Shown one piece after another: positions 10,844 through 20,781 of a stretch of 64,000 nt of DNA. Location: NCBI RefSeq assembly GCF_958979055.1, contig NC_084894.1:4221001-4285000 (forward strand), given 5' to 3'. How positions within the stretch are numbered: position 1 is the first letter of the stretch; every line of letters starts with the position of its first letter. The notes beneath the pieces are model-generated. The model had not been told where the DNA came from, ran no database searches, and saw only the letters and a program-made list of their open reading frames with translations. This DNA is from Alnus glutinosa (taxonomy: Eukaryota; Streptophyta; Magnoliopsida; Fagales; Betulaceae). A program made the position numbers and the translations under genes.

Positions 10844-12887
10844 ATGTCCAAATCCAAAGTGGAAGCGAAGATCGGGAACTTCTTCAGTTCCGTCTCTAAC
10901 TTCTTCTCCGGCGGCGACTCGATCCCCTGGTGCGACAATGATGTCGTCGTTGTAAGCTCTTTTATCTCTTTAAAACCAACAATTTACAGCTCTTAACTAA
11001 CTTTCATTGGGGAATTTCATCAAACATTTTGTATTCGCTAGTGGTTTGGATGAATGGTGATCTGGGTCCAACGAATAGTTACCTATGTTGTATGCTTCAA
11101 TCCAATAGTCTAAGATTTGGTGTAAAATTTTGCACGCTAAATTGAAAATGAAATAAGGGTTACCTAAGGTTTTCGATATATATTGATGGTCATTTGACTC
11201 ATTTTAGGCCATGACGACGCAAACAACATGTGGGAGAATGGTATTGTTTCCTTAAAATTGATCCTATCAATGAGGTTATTAGACACGGCATGGATAGCTG
11301 TCAAATGGGATATGTTTATATTGAAGATTATCTCTACTTACGATAAGTTTATGTTGGTGATGTAAAGAAGAAGAATTAGTTAATGAAAATGTCATCTATG
11401 GTATATTTGTAACAAAAATAGACATAATATGGTGAACTTCCCTTTCTTGTCTTTCCACAAATAATCGTTTCTGTATTTTCACAGTTCTGAACATCCTTTC
11501 ATACTGACATATTGCTCTCCTGTAATTTTATACAATTTGTTTCTTGTACTTTGTTATTTTTCCTTTATATCAGTTTAGGCTTTTACATATGTGGGAAGTG
11601 CACCAGTGATTATATATGTATTGTGGTAGTTGTGGAAGTTGTCTTTGCCATGTATTATCCAATCAATGTATGTTAATGAGCAGATCCTTGTTGATTCTGC
11701 TGGCTTGATGGTTGTTCTTTTTAAGCACTACTTAATAGATGAGCCAAAAGTTAATATGTGGACCATAATACAGAAAGAAGTTGGTGCATTATGTTGAAAG
11801 TGTTAACAGCTGCTTAACATTTTGGTGCAAAATTCTGCCTTTTCCTTTGGAATGTATTATTTACAGTGTTTTCCTAATTAGCAGTCATATTGGATTTCAC
11901 TTGCATGATGTTTTTGGTCTGATCTATTCCTTTGTCTTCTTCTGTACTCGTGCATCCGCAGGGCTGTGAGAGAGAGGTAGCTGAGGCCCAAAAAGGTTCC
12001 TCTAATGAGCTATTGAACGAATGTATCATGCGATTATCATGGGCTCTTGTTCACTCGAGACGACCAGAAGATGTACAACGGGGGACCGCGATGCTTGAAG
12101 GTGGAAATATATATAAAACCAGGCTCCTCTGTGTGTGTGTATGTGTGTGTGTGTGTCTCTTCTCCCCTTGGGCCTCTTAACCAAGAAGTGTGTCCTGTCG
12201 AAATGGCCGTGAACATTTAATGTCAGAATTTTGCAGTGTACCTGCTTATTTTGTTCTATCTATGGCTTCACCGAGTAGAATACCTTGCTAACTTTTGCAA
12301 AGCATGTCATTGGCAGCTTCTTTGGCCAGTAATAACAGCCCACTGCAAACGAGAGAGAAGCTATATCTTCTGGCCATTGGGTATTACAGAAGTGGTGATT
12401 ATTCAAGAAGTAGGCAGCTTGCGGAGCAGTGTTTAATGGTGTGATCTCTGTTCTCCTGTTATGAACTAGTAACTGGCAGGCCTACTTCATTTACCTCAAG
12501 TAGTTTTGTCTTCAATGTCAGACTACTTTTAATCTATTATTGTCAAAAGATTCTAAAACTTAGTACCATGCTTTGAAAAAAAATATGATTTTCCATTAGA
12601 GTAAACTCCTGAACTTGAATGTTGCATGTTTCTTTTGTAGATCGCACCTGATTGGAGACAGGCACAGACCTTGAAGAAAGCAATTGAAGACCGGATCAAA
12701 AAAGGTAACAATCAATCATTATTGTCTTCTTCTCCTTTATTATTGTCTCTGAGTTGAACAAAACACCAACCATTCTTCTCCCCTCTTTGGTGTCAATTTA
12801 GATGGTGCCATTGGTATAGGCATTGCTGCAGCTGGAGTTGGACTGATTGCTGGTGGGATTGCAGCAGCACTGGCTAAGAAGAAGTGA
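10844..12887 (+). CDS. FIS1: Mitochondrial/peroxisomal fission protein FIS1
   Basis: Five exons, 10844-10951, 11962-12100, 12317-12438, 12641-12704 and 12802-12887 (TGA), join in phase to 172 residues, the usual FIS1 length. FIS1 is a tail-anchored adaptor on the outer mitochondrial and peroxisomal membranes that helps place the dynamin-related fission machinery. The sequence shows an N-terminal helix with SIPWCDNDVV, then GCEREVAEA, CIMRLSWALVHSRRPEDVQRG, REKLYLLAIGYYRSGDYSRSR and WRQAQTLKKAIEDRI, which form the paired TPR-like helices. It ends with a single hydrophobic anchor (IGIAAAGVGLIAGGIAAAL) and a basic AKKK tail that should target mitochondria. The ATG at 10844 gives MSKSKVEAKIGNFF, slightly longer than Arabidopsis FIS1A as remembered. 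Start and splice sites are well supported by family match. Confidence 0.95.
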
Positions 12888-13343
12888 TCCAACTCTTTTG
12901 AACTCACCTCTCTGCAAAAGAAACCTCTTATTTGAACATGTTTGATCATCGAATTCCAATGTTTTCTTGTGTTAGCTAAAAAGAAAAAACTTAAACCTGA
13001 GGTGTAAAAGGTCGTACAAAGATTGTAAGATATAACGATTCGGGTAGTTTTGTTTTCTTATAGCCTACAGGCTCTTGGATTAGGATTTTATTTTATTTTA
13101 TTTGTTTATCTTTTTTCCCTTCTTTTCATATATCAATAAATTTTTCATTCTAATCAAAATATAATGATTATTTTTTGTTCTATTAAAAAAAGGGTTTGTT
13201 GAAATTAGAAAACAGCAAATGAAAGATTAATCGGACTAGTAATTTCAAACTGCAAATCCAATCATATGACCAATGTCTCAGATAAGTACAATGTATGTAT
13301 ATGATAGGTACTAACTAGACACTCGCCTAATCTAAAAAGAAGG

Positions 13344-13524
13344 GAGAAATGTTAGGGATACTATATCTTTTATTAAAATATGGGTACCAGAATGATATAG
13401 AGCTAATCATTGAAGATTATCCAAACAATTAATCAAGAGAAATGTTACAAATATCAATGAATAAGTTTTACATCATTTTGGTACCCATCTTTTGGTAAAA
13501 AATTTAGTATCCATAGCATTTCTC
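13344..13524. mobile_element. MITE (181 bp), GAGAAATG ends
   Basis: Begins GAGAAATGTTAGGGATACTA and ends TAGCATTTCTC; the halves are diverged inverted repeats meeting near 13420-13440, with GGTACC in both arms. The flanking 9 bp (aaaagaagg against ataagggag) match only partly. It is the same family as 21012-21192, which has a perfect 9-bp duplication. Confidence 0.75.
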
Positions 13525-13929
13525 ATAAGGGAGAGTAATGCTATTTAGTATGCTGTTATACGAATGTCATATAAATGAGATGACATTGCACTAAACATTA
13601 ACTCTTAATTTTATTTTTTACAAGTGTTAATCTAAGTATGATTTTCACTACTACATCATCAAGTCGTATATACCAATCTACTAAAAAAGAAAAAGAAATT
13701 GTAGACAACCTTGACTAGCCTTCTTAATTTTTCTGCAGTTTCAACAGGGAAAAAAAAAATGCTTAGGAGCAACACTATCACTCCCTCCATTGCTGGACAT
13801 GCATACTGGGTTTTCTTGTGCATTGATATTGGCCAAAACATTTAGCGTAGCAGGTTTAAAGGTCAAAATCTCAGTTCATGTGATAATAACTGCCTGTTAA
13901 ATTATATTTGTAATACTTCATTTCAACAG

Positions 13930-14002
13930 GACTCCGTGGCCCAATGGATAAGGCGCTGGTCTACGAAACCAGAGATTCTGGGTTCGATCCCCAGCGGAGT
14001 CG
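13930..14002 (+). tRNA. tRNA-Arg (anticodon ACG)
   Basis: This 73-nt cloverleaf has acceptor arm GACTCCG paired with CGGAGTC, D-arm words GTGGCCCAATGGATAAGGC (A box), anticodon stem CTGGT/ACCAG with loop CTACGAA (anticodon ACG), and T-arm CTGGGTTCGATCCCCAG (B box). The discriminator is G. No intron is present. A T-rich run just downstream (from about 14017) is a likely Pol III stop. Confidence 0.97.
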
Positions 14003-14477
14003 TACTTTCTATGTATTTTTTTTCTTTTGCTCAGTGTTAGAGCAGCTGTATTCTACAGGCGATTCCACAGGAAGCTCTCTATTACTGCAAAAATCCAGTG
14101 GCTCAAATTTGTTATATTCCACTACTCCTCACCACCGCTCCAATAACGATTAGTTGAAAATAGAATGAATTTCCAATTACGGCATTAATTATTATTTTTA
14201 TTTTTGAATTTTTGAATTTTCAATTAGCCAACTATCATCTATTTGAGCTAGACAAAAACTCCCTCTATTATCACTGGCCACCAATTAAAATATTTTCCTA
14301 ATTCTACTTCACTCAAACACATTTGTACTCTACTTTCGTCCCATTGTCTCTTCAATTCAAACAATCAAGTTATAGATCTCATAAAATTTGAAAGAATCGT
14401 TAGCATAAAATGTGAGATTTGAGTACAACTGCAGGTTACATTTTACGAACAAACAAAATCAAAGAAATAAATCACAT
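14003..14477. other. Intergenic DNA between tRNA-Arg and the PATRONUS-like gene
   Basis: Apart from the Pol III stop and the presumed 3' UTR of the minus-strand gene near 14400-14477, nothing is recognised. Confidence 0.5.
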
Positions 14478-16840
14478 TCAAACACCAATTTCTTGCTTCA
14501 GAATGAATTCAACCGCTTCGGATTCCCAGGCAAAAGGAGAGGATGGTGGAGAGTCCCACCGTATTGGAGAAGATGGAGGAGAGGTCCATTCTATTGAAGA
14601 TGCTAACCAATCAGCAAACTCAGACACGGGCAATTCTACTTCCTCAGGGTAGCAGCGGGGGCTATCAGGATCAGCCTGAAGCACAGATAGAGGATTATGT
14701 AAGGAGAAGCTATAGTTTTCAATGATAAAATAATGAAATCACAAGAAACCAATCACGGAAGGGGAATGATTGTCGTTTCGATGAACAAAGGATAACGAAA
14801 TAATTCACCGCATTTTGAAATTTGACTCAAATGAATATAACAGTATCCAAATCATTTGTTTTGTTAAAGCAGACCTGCCCTTCCATTTTTATGTTATGTC
14901 AAAGTAGAGAGGTAGGAAAGTAAAAAAGAAGCACCTTTGATTGTTTAGATTCTTGATGTTCAGCAGGGCATAGAGAATCTGCAAAGAAGAAGAAGAAGAA
15001 AAAAAAGAGTTTAGAGAATCAAGATTGTAAAAACCTTTGCAGCTACCAACAATTTGAGAGTTATGCAATATAAGGGTATCATATTTAAATTACAAAAGGG
15101 AAAAGAGGAAAACTAGTAATTCAGTGTGAAAGTTAAACAAAAGAACAAATATTTTTAGGACAATAACGTGCAAATATTTTTCCAGTGAAACAAACACAGC
15201 CTAAAGCAAGTGTTTAAAACTTTAGGCAATATGAAGCTAGATTATGTCTGCATTGATTTCATCTTCCATATCTTTTGGATTCATGATTTTTGGCCTGAAG
15301 TTTTTATTACAGAAATCACAACAAACTTAAGAACTTGGAGCATTCATATTTCCAAGGTTAATAATGGTTCCTTCCTAAAGTAGTCAAGCAATATACTAAA
15401 TACAGAGAAACATGCTTAAATACAAACCAAACCTAATGAAGGATTTGCAAAGAGTGCATTCCAACTTCTTGGTGAGACCTTCCAAAAGAAAGAAGATTGG
15501 AATACCAGTATAAATTTAGATCATCATTTCAGACAGGAAGAAAACTGACAGCCAAATCTAAACATAAGACATCAAGTGGTAAAACAGCAGCACTTAATGA
15601 GGATATACATATGCATCTGTGTGTGTAAAAAAGAATCAACTAAAATGTTACCATATAATAATGAAATAAGAAGCAAGTATAATTACCGTGTCCTGGAAGA
15701 ACCATGTCCAGGTAAAAAGTATCCAATGCACTTTTTTGTGCCTCAATGCATTTTTTGTGATCATGCAAAAACATTTCCTCAGCTACATTAAGTTCCCCTT
15801 TTGGTAGTACATCCTTTTTCCTCGAGGATGCTTCATGATGAAGCGATGCTTTGTTTGTGATGTCGTTGAGAGCCTTGCGACCTCCAAGCCCTACTCCACC
15901 TTTCTTTGTAGCTGTTTTCAAACCCTTCATTTTCCCATCAACATCCTCTACAAAAGAAAATAAGTCAATTTAAGGACAAAAGTTTGAGCAGGTCCACGGT
16001 TGACAAAAAGACATTCCGAAGGCCCAATCAACATTGGCTAACGTATTAGAGTATCTCTAGCAATAAGAGTTTTTTAGCTGCGCAAAAATCCCTCTCTTCT
16101 ATTTCAACTACTCAGTTTTCAATACAAACTCCAATAACACTATTTATTTTATTCTTTACTTTCTTTAAATATTATTTTCCAATTATTTTTATTATTTTTT
16201 TTTACCTTTCACCTTCCTCTCTCCCTTTCTTTAAATATTATTATGTTAGTCCAAGTTGCTACAGTAGAGTCTACTGTAGAAAATTAGATAGGAAACTTTT
16301 ATTTTAAAAGCTCTGTTTGAGGGGTAAATTACCTAATAAAAACTAAATAAAGCTATTATAAAGCTTTGCTGGAGATGCTCTTACGTGCATAAATAGTAGG
16401 CTAGATTAAGTGTCAGCTAAACAAAACTCCAATTTTCACAATGTTCCAATCTCCCCATGGGCTCAATATTCTCTATAATTCTTAGGGTATTACACCTTTT
16501 AGATTTTCTTAATCACAACCATTGTTTCCAAATTAAATAGTAGGGATTTTGCCACATTAGTATTTATCCCTTTTAAAATGTGGTGTACTAAAATGATAGG
16601 TAAAAGAGATAAATATTGATATGAAAAAATTTCAATCATTTAATTCGAAAATAATCGTTAGGATTTAAGGAAATCTGGATGCTAGAATACCCTAGGAATT
16701 CTAGAGGATCATGATCCCTCCCCATCAGATGACATTCATAACATAAGGATATAATAGAAACATGGAGAATTACTTTTGTGGTGAACATCCAAATTTTCAT
16801 TTGGAATGATTAGCTGCCCCGGAGTGAAACGGCTTCCCAT
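14478..16840 (-). CDS. PATRONUS-like plant securin (cohesion protector, APC/C substrate)
   Basis: Four coding exons on the minus strand, 16840-16774, 15947-15687, 14978-14935 and 14675-14478, join in phase to 189 residues. Plant PATRONUS proteins act as securins: they hold separase in check until the anaphase-promoting complex degrades them. Visible features match from memory of Arabidopsis PANS1 (about 190 aa): an N-terminal DEN-box-like IIPNENLDV, a basic run, a destruction box in GGRKALNDITNK, the conserved EEMFLHDHKKCIEAQ, and an acidic-aromatic C-terminal region with EEVELPVSEFADWL. A short internal repeat, SPPSSPIRW then SPPSSPFAW, follows. The start ATG at 16840 is the only one giving the PNEN motif. 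A 5' UTR with an intron probably extends to about 17450. The family evolves fast, so paralogue identity is not claimed. Confidence 0.85.
16049..16380. mobile_element. PIF/Harbinger (Tourist-like) MITE (332 bp)
   Basis: Ends are inverted: GAGTATCTCTAGCAATA on the left and, read backwards, GAGCATCTCCAGCAAAGC on the right. TTA flanks both sides (16046-16048 and 16381-16383), the target preferred by PIF/Harbinger. It lies in the first coding intron of the PATRONUS-like gene and has no coding sequence. It resembles 27535-28003. Confidence 0.75.
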
Positions 16841-17807
16841 TGTTTCCTTCTCTTATCGTGAAGATTCGATCTCCGGCACTGAGCTCTGGAATAGAAATAA
16901 TGTCATCAGCAAAAAATTGAAAGAAATGGGAATTGGCAATAGATGTTCTATTAGCAAGTAAGGCTTTCAACTTATTTAGTGCTCCTCTCTAAACGATCTA
17001 TAGCATTTCAGTCTCAGCATAAATAAAGACAACAACCACAGTTTCGAACTGATTCTCAAGTTCAGATTCAAAAAGAGAAAATTATTCCAACCTAATTCAT
17101 ATGAGGCTTAAATCTTGGACCTGGAAATACCTAATCGAGAAAGATAGATAGAATCATAATTTTAATTTATTTATTTATTAAGAAAAATTACTTTTCCCGG
17201 AAACAAATTCCACTGATTAGCAAAAGGTTTTTAACATCACTTTAACATTTTTCTTTACTGTCAAAGGAAAAAAAAAAAAAAAAAGGCTCAAAATATCCAA
17301 ACCCTGAAGATGAGCGATATTAGATCTTCAATACTTCTTGATTTCTTTTCGGCCATGAAAATTCACAATAAATTAAGAGAAAAAGGAGATTGAGACGGAA
17401 ATCCGTACCTCTTCAGAATCAGAAAAATAATAATAATAAATTGCAGAGGCGCTCGATCGCTGCTTCTAGAAGTGAAAGTTTGAAATTGGCGGCCAAAAGC
17501 AGGACGAGTTTGGAAATGGCGAGGACGTAAAGGTCTGTTTGGAAAGCTGATTACTGTGGTTGGCGTCCGGGGCGACGGTTTCTTTTGATCCCGTTTAATA
17601 TATCCTACACACGGATTGCTTTTAAAAGGAACTTTGAAGGGAAAAGACGTCATCAAAAGGGAGAGAGATTTGCATATGAGAAATAAATAAGATAATGTTA
17701 AATTATTCAATTAAATTAATATTTAAACATAAAGTCTGATGATCTTTACTTTAGCCTTCCCACGACTTTGTCATCTCAATTTCTCAAACACACAAAAACA
17801 AGAGGCC

Positions 17808-19430
17808 ATGGTGGACCTCAACAGTAGTACTGCCTCCTATCCCTTGCTCTCCTTATCCCTTTGTTTCTTCATCATCATCATCATCTTCAGATTCCTTTCC
17901 AATTCTGAATCATCTCCGTCCAAAACCCCATGCCCACAATCATACCCCATCATCGGAAACCTACCAGGTTTCCTCCGCAACCGCCATCGCTTCCACGACT
18001 GGGTCGCCGACATGCTCTCCCAAACCCCATCATCCACTCTCCGAGTCCGCACCTTCCTCGACCTCTCCCATGGCGTCTGCACTGCCAACCCCACCAATGT
18101 CGAGCACTTCCTCCACTCCAACTTCCAAAACTACATCAAAGGCTCTCGCTTCCACGACGTCCTCTCCGAGCTCCTCGGCAACGGCATCTTCAACGTCGAC
18201 GCCCATCTCTGGACTCTCCAGCGCAAGATCGCAAGCCACGAATTCAACACCAAGTCTCTCAAACACTTCATCTCCGAAACCGTCACGTCCGAGATCTCGA
18301 ACCGCCTCGTCCCTTACCTGTCCGCCGCGTGCGATGAGAACAAAGTCGTCGATCTTCAAGACGTGTTGCAAAGATTTGGCTTCGATAACATATGCCACGT
18401 TGCATTTGGCGTGAACCCCGCGTGCTTGGTCTCCGACAACATGTGCCAAAACACGCCGAGCTCCAACTTTGCAAAAGCTTTTGATGATGCTGTGGAGATT
18501 AGCTCATCAAGGTTTTTGTCACCACTGCCTCTACTCTGGAAGTTGAAAAGATTTCTCAATATGGGCTCGGAAAAAAGATACAAGGAAGCCGTAGAAGTGA
18601 TCAGCCACTACGCCATAGATATCATCCGCTCCAAAGAACAAGAACAAGAACAAGAAGAATCAGAAGATCATGATCAGGGTTGTGAAAAACCACGTAAAAA
18701 TCAAGACTTGTTGTCAAGATTCATGTTCTCGAGCTTGAACATAGAGTTCCAAGATCAAGAACAAAAGAGAAAGTTCTTGAGAGACATAGTCATTAGCTTC
18801 ATACTTGCTGGGAGAGACTCAACGTCCACGGCCATGACATGGTTCTTCTGGTTGATATCTGGGCACCCTCGGTGCGCGCGTTTGATACACGAGGAGTTGT
18901 TGGCGACGGCGCCAGCAAAACAGCCGCGAATTTTCAGCTACGATGAGCTGAAGAAGCTCCATTACCTACATGCAGCTCTATCGGAGTCCATGCGGTTGTT
19001 CCCACCCGTACCGATCAATTCCAGATTAACGGTAGCTGATGACGTTTTTCCTGATGGGACTCGCGTGGGGAAGGGGTGGTTTGCCGATTACTCGGCTTAT
19101 GCGATGGGGAGGATGGAGAGGGTGTGGGGAGAGGATTGTAGGGAGTTTAGGCCCGAGAGGTGGTTGGATGATGATGGGGCTTTTCAGCCGTCGGATCAGA
19201 ACCGGTACCCGGTGTTCCATTGTGGGCCCAGGATTTGTTTGGGGAAGGAGATGGCTTATTTGCAGATGAAGTCGGTGGCGGCGGCGGTGATGTATGAGTT
19301 TGATGTTGTAGCCGTTGATGGCGGTGCAACTGCAGAGAAGATGATGAACCCGCCTTACACACTATCGCTACTACTTAAGATGAGGGGTGGATTGCCTGTT
19401 AGACTGAGGAGACAACTACACACGCGGTAG
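17808..19430 (+). CDS. CYP94-family cytochrome P450 (fatty-acid or jasmonate omega-hydroxylase type)
   Basis: A single-exon frame encodes 540 residues from the ATG at 17808 (gaggccATGG, a good plant start context); an in-frame ATG at 17739 would add 23 residues but lacks the normal P450 anchor order. The N-terminus is hydrophobic (ER anchor), followed by the proline-rich hinge CPQSYPIIGNLPGF. The oxygen-binding helix I is ILAGRDSTSTAMTWFFW, the K helix has ESMR, the PERF region is FRPERW, and the heme loop is FHCGPRICLGKEMA with the axial Cys at about residue 477. SHEFNTKSLKHF and DILQRF-like VLQRFGFDNICHVAFG match the CYP94 family. Known members oxidise fatty acids or jasmonoyl-isoleucine at the omega end; the substrate cannot be told from sequence alone. 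The first half is GC-rich compared with its neighbours, as is common for intronless P450s. Confidence 0.93.
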   Translation: MVDLNSSTASYPLLSLSLCFFIIIIIFRFLSNSESSPSKTPCPQSYPIIGNLPGFLRNRHRFHDWVADMLSQTPSSTLRVRTFLDLSHGVCTANPTNVEHFLHSNFQNYIKGSRFHDVLSELLGNGIFNVDAHLWTLQRKIASHEFNTKSLKHFISETVTSEISNRLVPYLSAACDENKVVDLQDVLQRFGFDNICHVAFGVNPACLVSDNMCQNTPSSNFAKAFDDAVEISSSRFLSPLPLLWKLKRFLNMGSEKRYKEAVEVISHYAIDIIRSKEQEQEQEESEDHDQGCEKPRKNQDLLSRFMFSSLNIEFQDQEQKRKFLRDIVISFILAGRDSTSTAMTWFFWLISGHPRCARLIHEELLATAPAKQPRIFSYDELKKLHYLHAALSESMRLFPPVPINSRLTVADDVFPDGTRVGKGWFADYSAYAMGRMERVWGEDCREFRPERWLDDDGAFQPSDQNRYPVFHCGPRICLGKEMAYLQMKSVAAAVMYEFDVVAVDGGATAEKMMNPPYTLSLLLKMRGGLPVRLRRQLHTR

Positions 19431-20781
19431 GTAGGATGCCACGTGGCAGATGATGATACCTTAAAAGTATTGTGTGAATCAGTGTGAGACCTTATTTTGT
19501 CGAGGGTAATGTTACATCAACTTTATGACAATCTCCATAGGGTGTGAGATTTATGTATGTGAATTTTATAAATACAGAGTGTGAGACTTAGGCACGTGAG
19601 TTTCATACATGTAGATCTTACATGCATGGGTTGTACATCCGATGTGTGTTGATGTAGACTTGATATAAACCAAAATAATGTAGAAATGTAGATTGTCTAA
19701 TAAGTTCGTAATGAAATTGTAGTATCCCATAGATTTTTTATTTATTTTTTAAGCAATAGATCAAACTAATGTCACTTACGTTAGCCACTAAAATTTAAAA
19801 TATAGATTGTCTAATAAGTTTGCAATGAAATTGTAGTATCCCATGGATTTTTTTATTTATTTTTTAAGCAATAAGACTCCATTGACATTGATTGTTCTGA
19901 TTTCACATTGAAATTAGAATGATGGTCCAATAAATGAAAAACAACTTTTATAATAAAAGTTAAGGTTAACTACATTTATTCTTCCTATGGTATAACGAAA
20001 TTATTTTTTTGCTCCGTACGGTTCATTTTATATGGGAGATAATACTTTGTTTATGGTTATAAGCGGAAATGGAACCTCTTTTCAACTTCCACCTAAAAAT
20101 TGACGGAAGTCCACGTCATCACTTGCCTTAAAAAGCCAGTAAATAGTACATGGTAACCGAGTTGGAAAAGGGCCTCCTGTAATTGTGTTTGGTAGGCAGT
20201 CAAATGCCATAGACACACACGGCTTCAGGAACACAAAGTCCAGAGTAGAGACAATATTTCATGGGAAGGGGAAGTTTCACAATTGGATTTGGGAGAAGCG
20301 GTTAGCAATAGCATAACAAATCTGCTCTCCAATCCAAACCGTCTATTTATCATGGAAACACACATCATTCTTGACAAGTTCTCTCATGCAAAACTAGGAG
20401 GTTTTGAGCCCCCAAATTATATATATATGTATATAATAATAATAATTAAAAAAAAAAGAAAAAAGTGGGGGGGGGTAGCCTCTCGTCACAGTTCCCTTCA
20501 TCTGTCGAGAGAGAGAATTCTTTAGTGAAAGGAGTTGCATTGAAAGAAAAGGCCGCACTAGAAAATTAAACTGATCATACCATAGTGTGCAATCACAGTC
20601 AGAGAGAGAGAAATTACAAAGAAAATTTCACCATGAAAACAACAGCACAAGAAAAGTTTTGCCTTTGAAACAAGTAATCATATGATTATTGCACTCTTTG
20701 CACACTGTCCAAGGGCATGGTGACATCAAAGTTCAAAGCAGAAGTTAATAGACAGGCAAAATTAATAAACCAAAAAACTGC
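19431..20781. other. Region between the CYP94 and Romo1-like genes
   Basis: Contains a tandem duplication (19689-19872), a fragment at 19965-20170 whose words (CTATGGTATAACG, CACGTCA) resemble one arm of the 10010-10565 fold-back family, a G-run near 20466, and the presumed 3' UTR of the minus-strand gene. No coding sequence is supported. Confidence 0.5.
19689..19872 (+). repeat. Two-copy tandem repeat, period about 114 bp
   Basis: The segment starting tagattgtctaataagtt at 19689 recurs at 19803 with few changes and ends in the same ttttttaagcaata word. Confidence 0.75.

Noticed and set aside
12130-12160. (GT)n run in FIS1 intron 2 producing a cysteine-valine tail in one frame
   Set aside because: Intronic microsatellite after a clear splice donor at 12101.
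18030-18449. Long open frames opposite and in other frames of the CYP94 gene
   Set aside because: They are shadows of a GC-rich coding exon; none has a recognisable domain.
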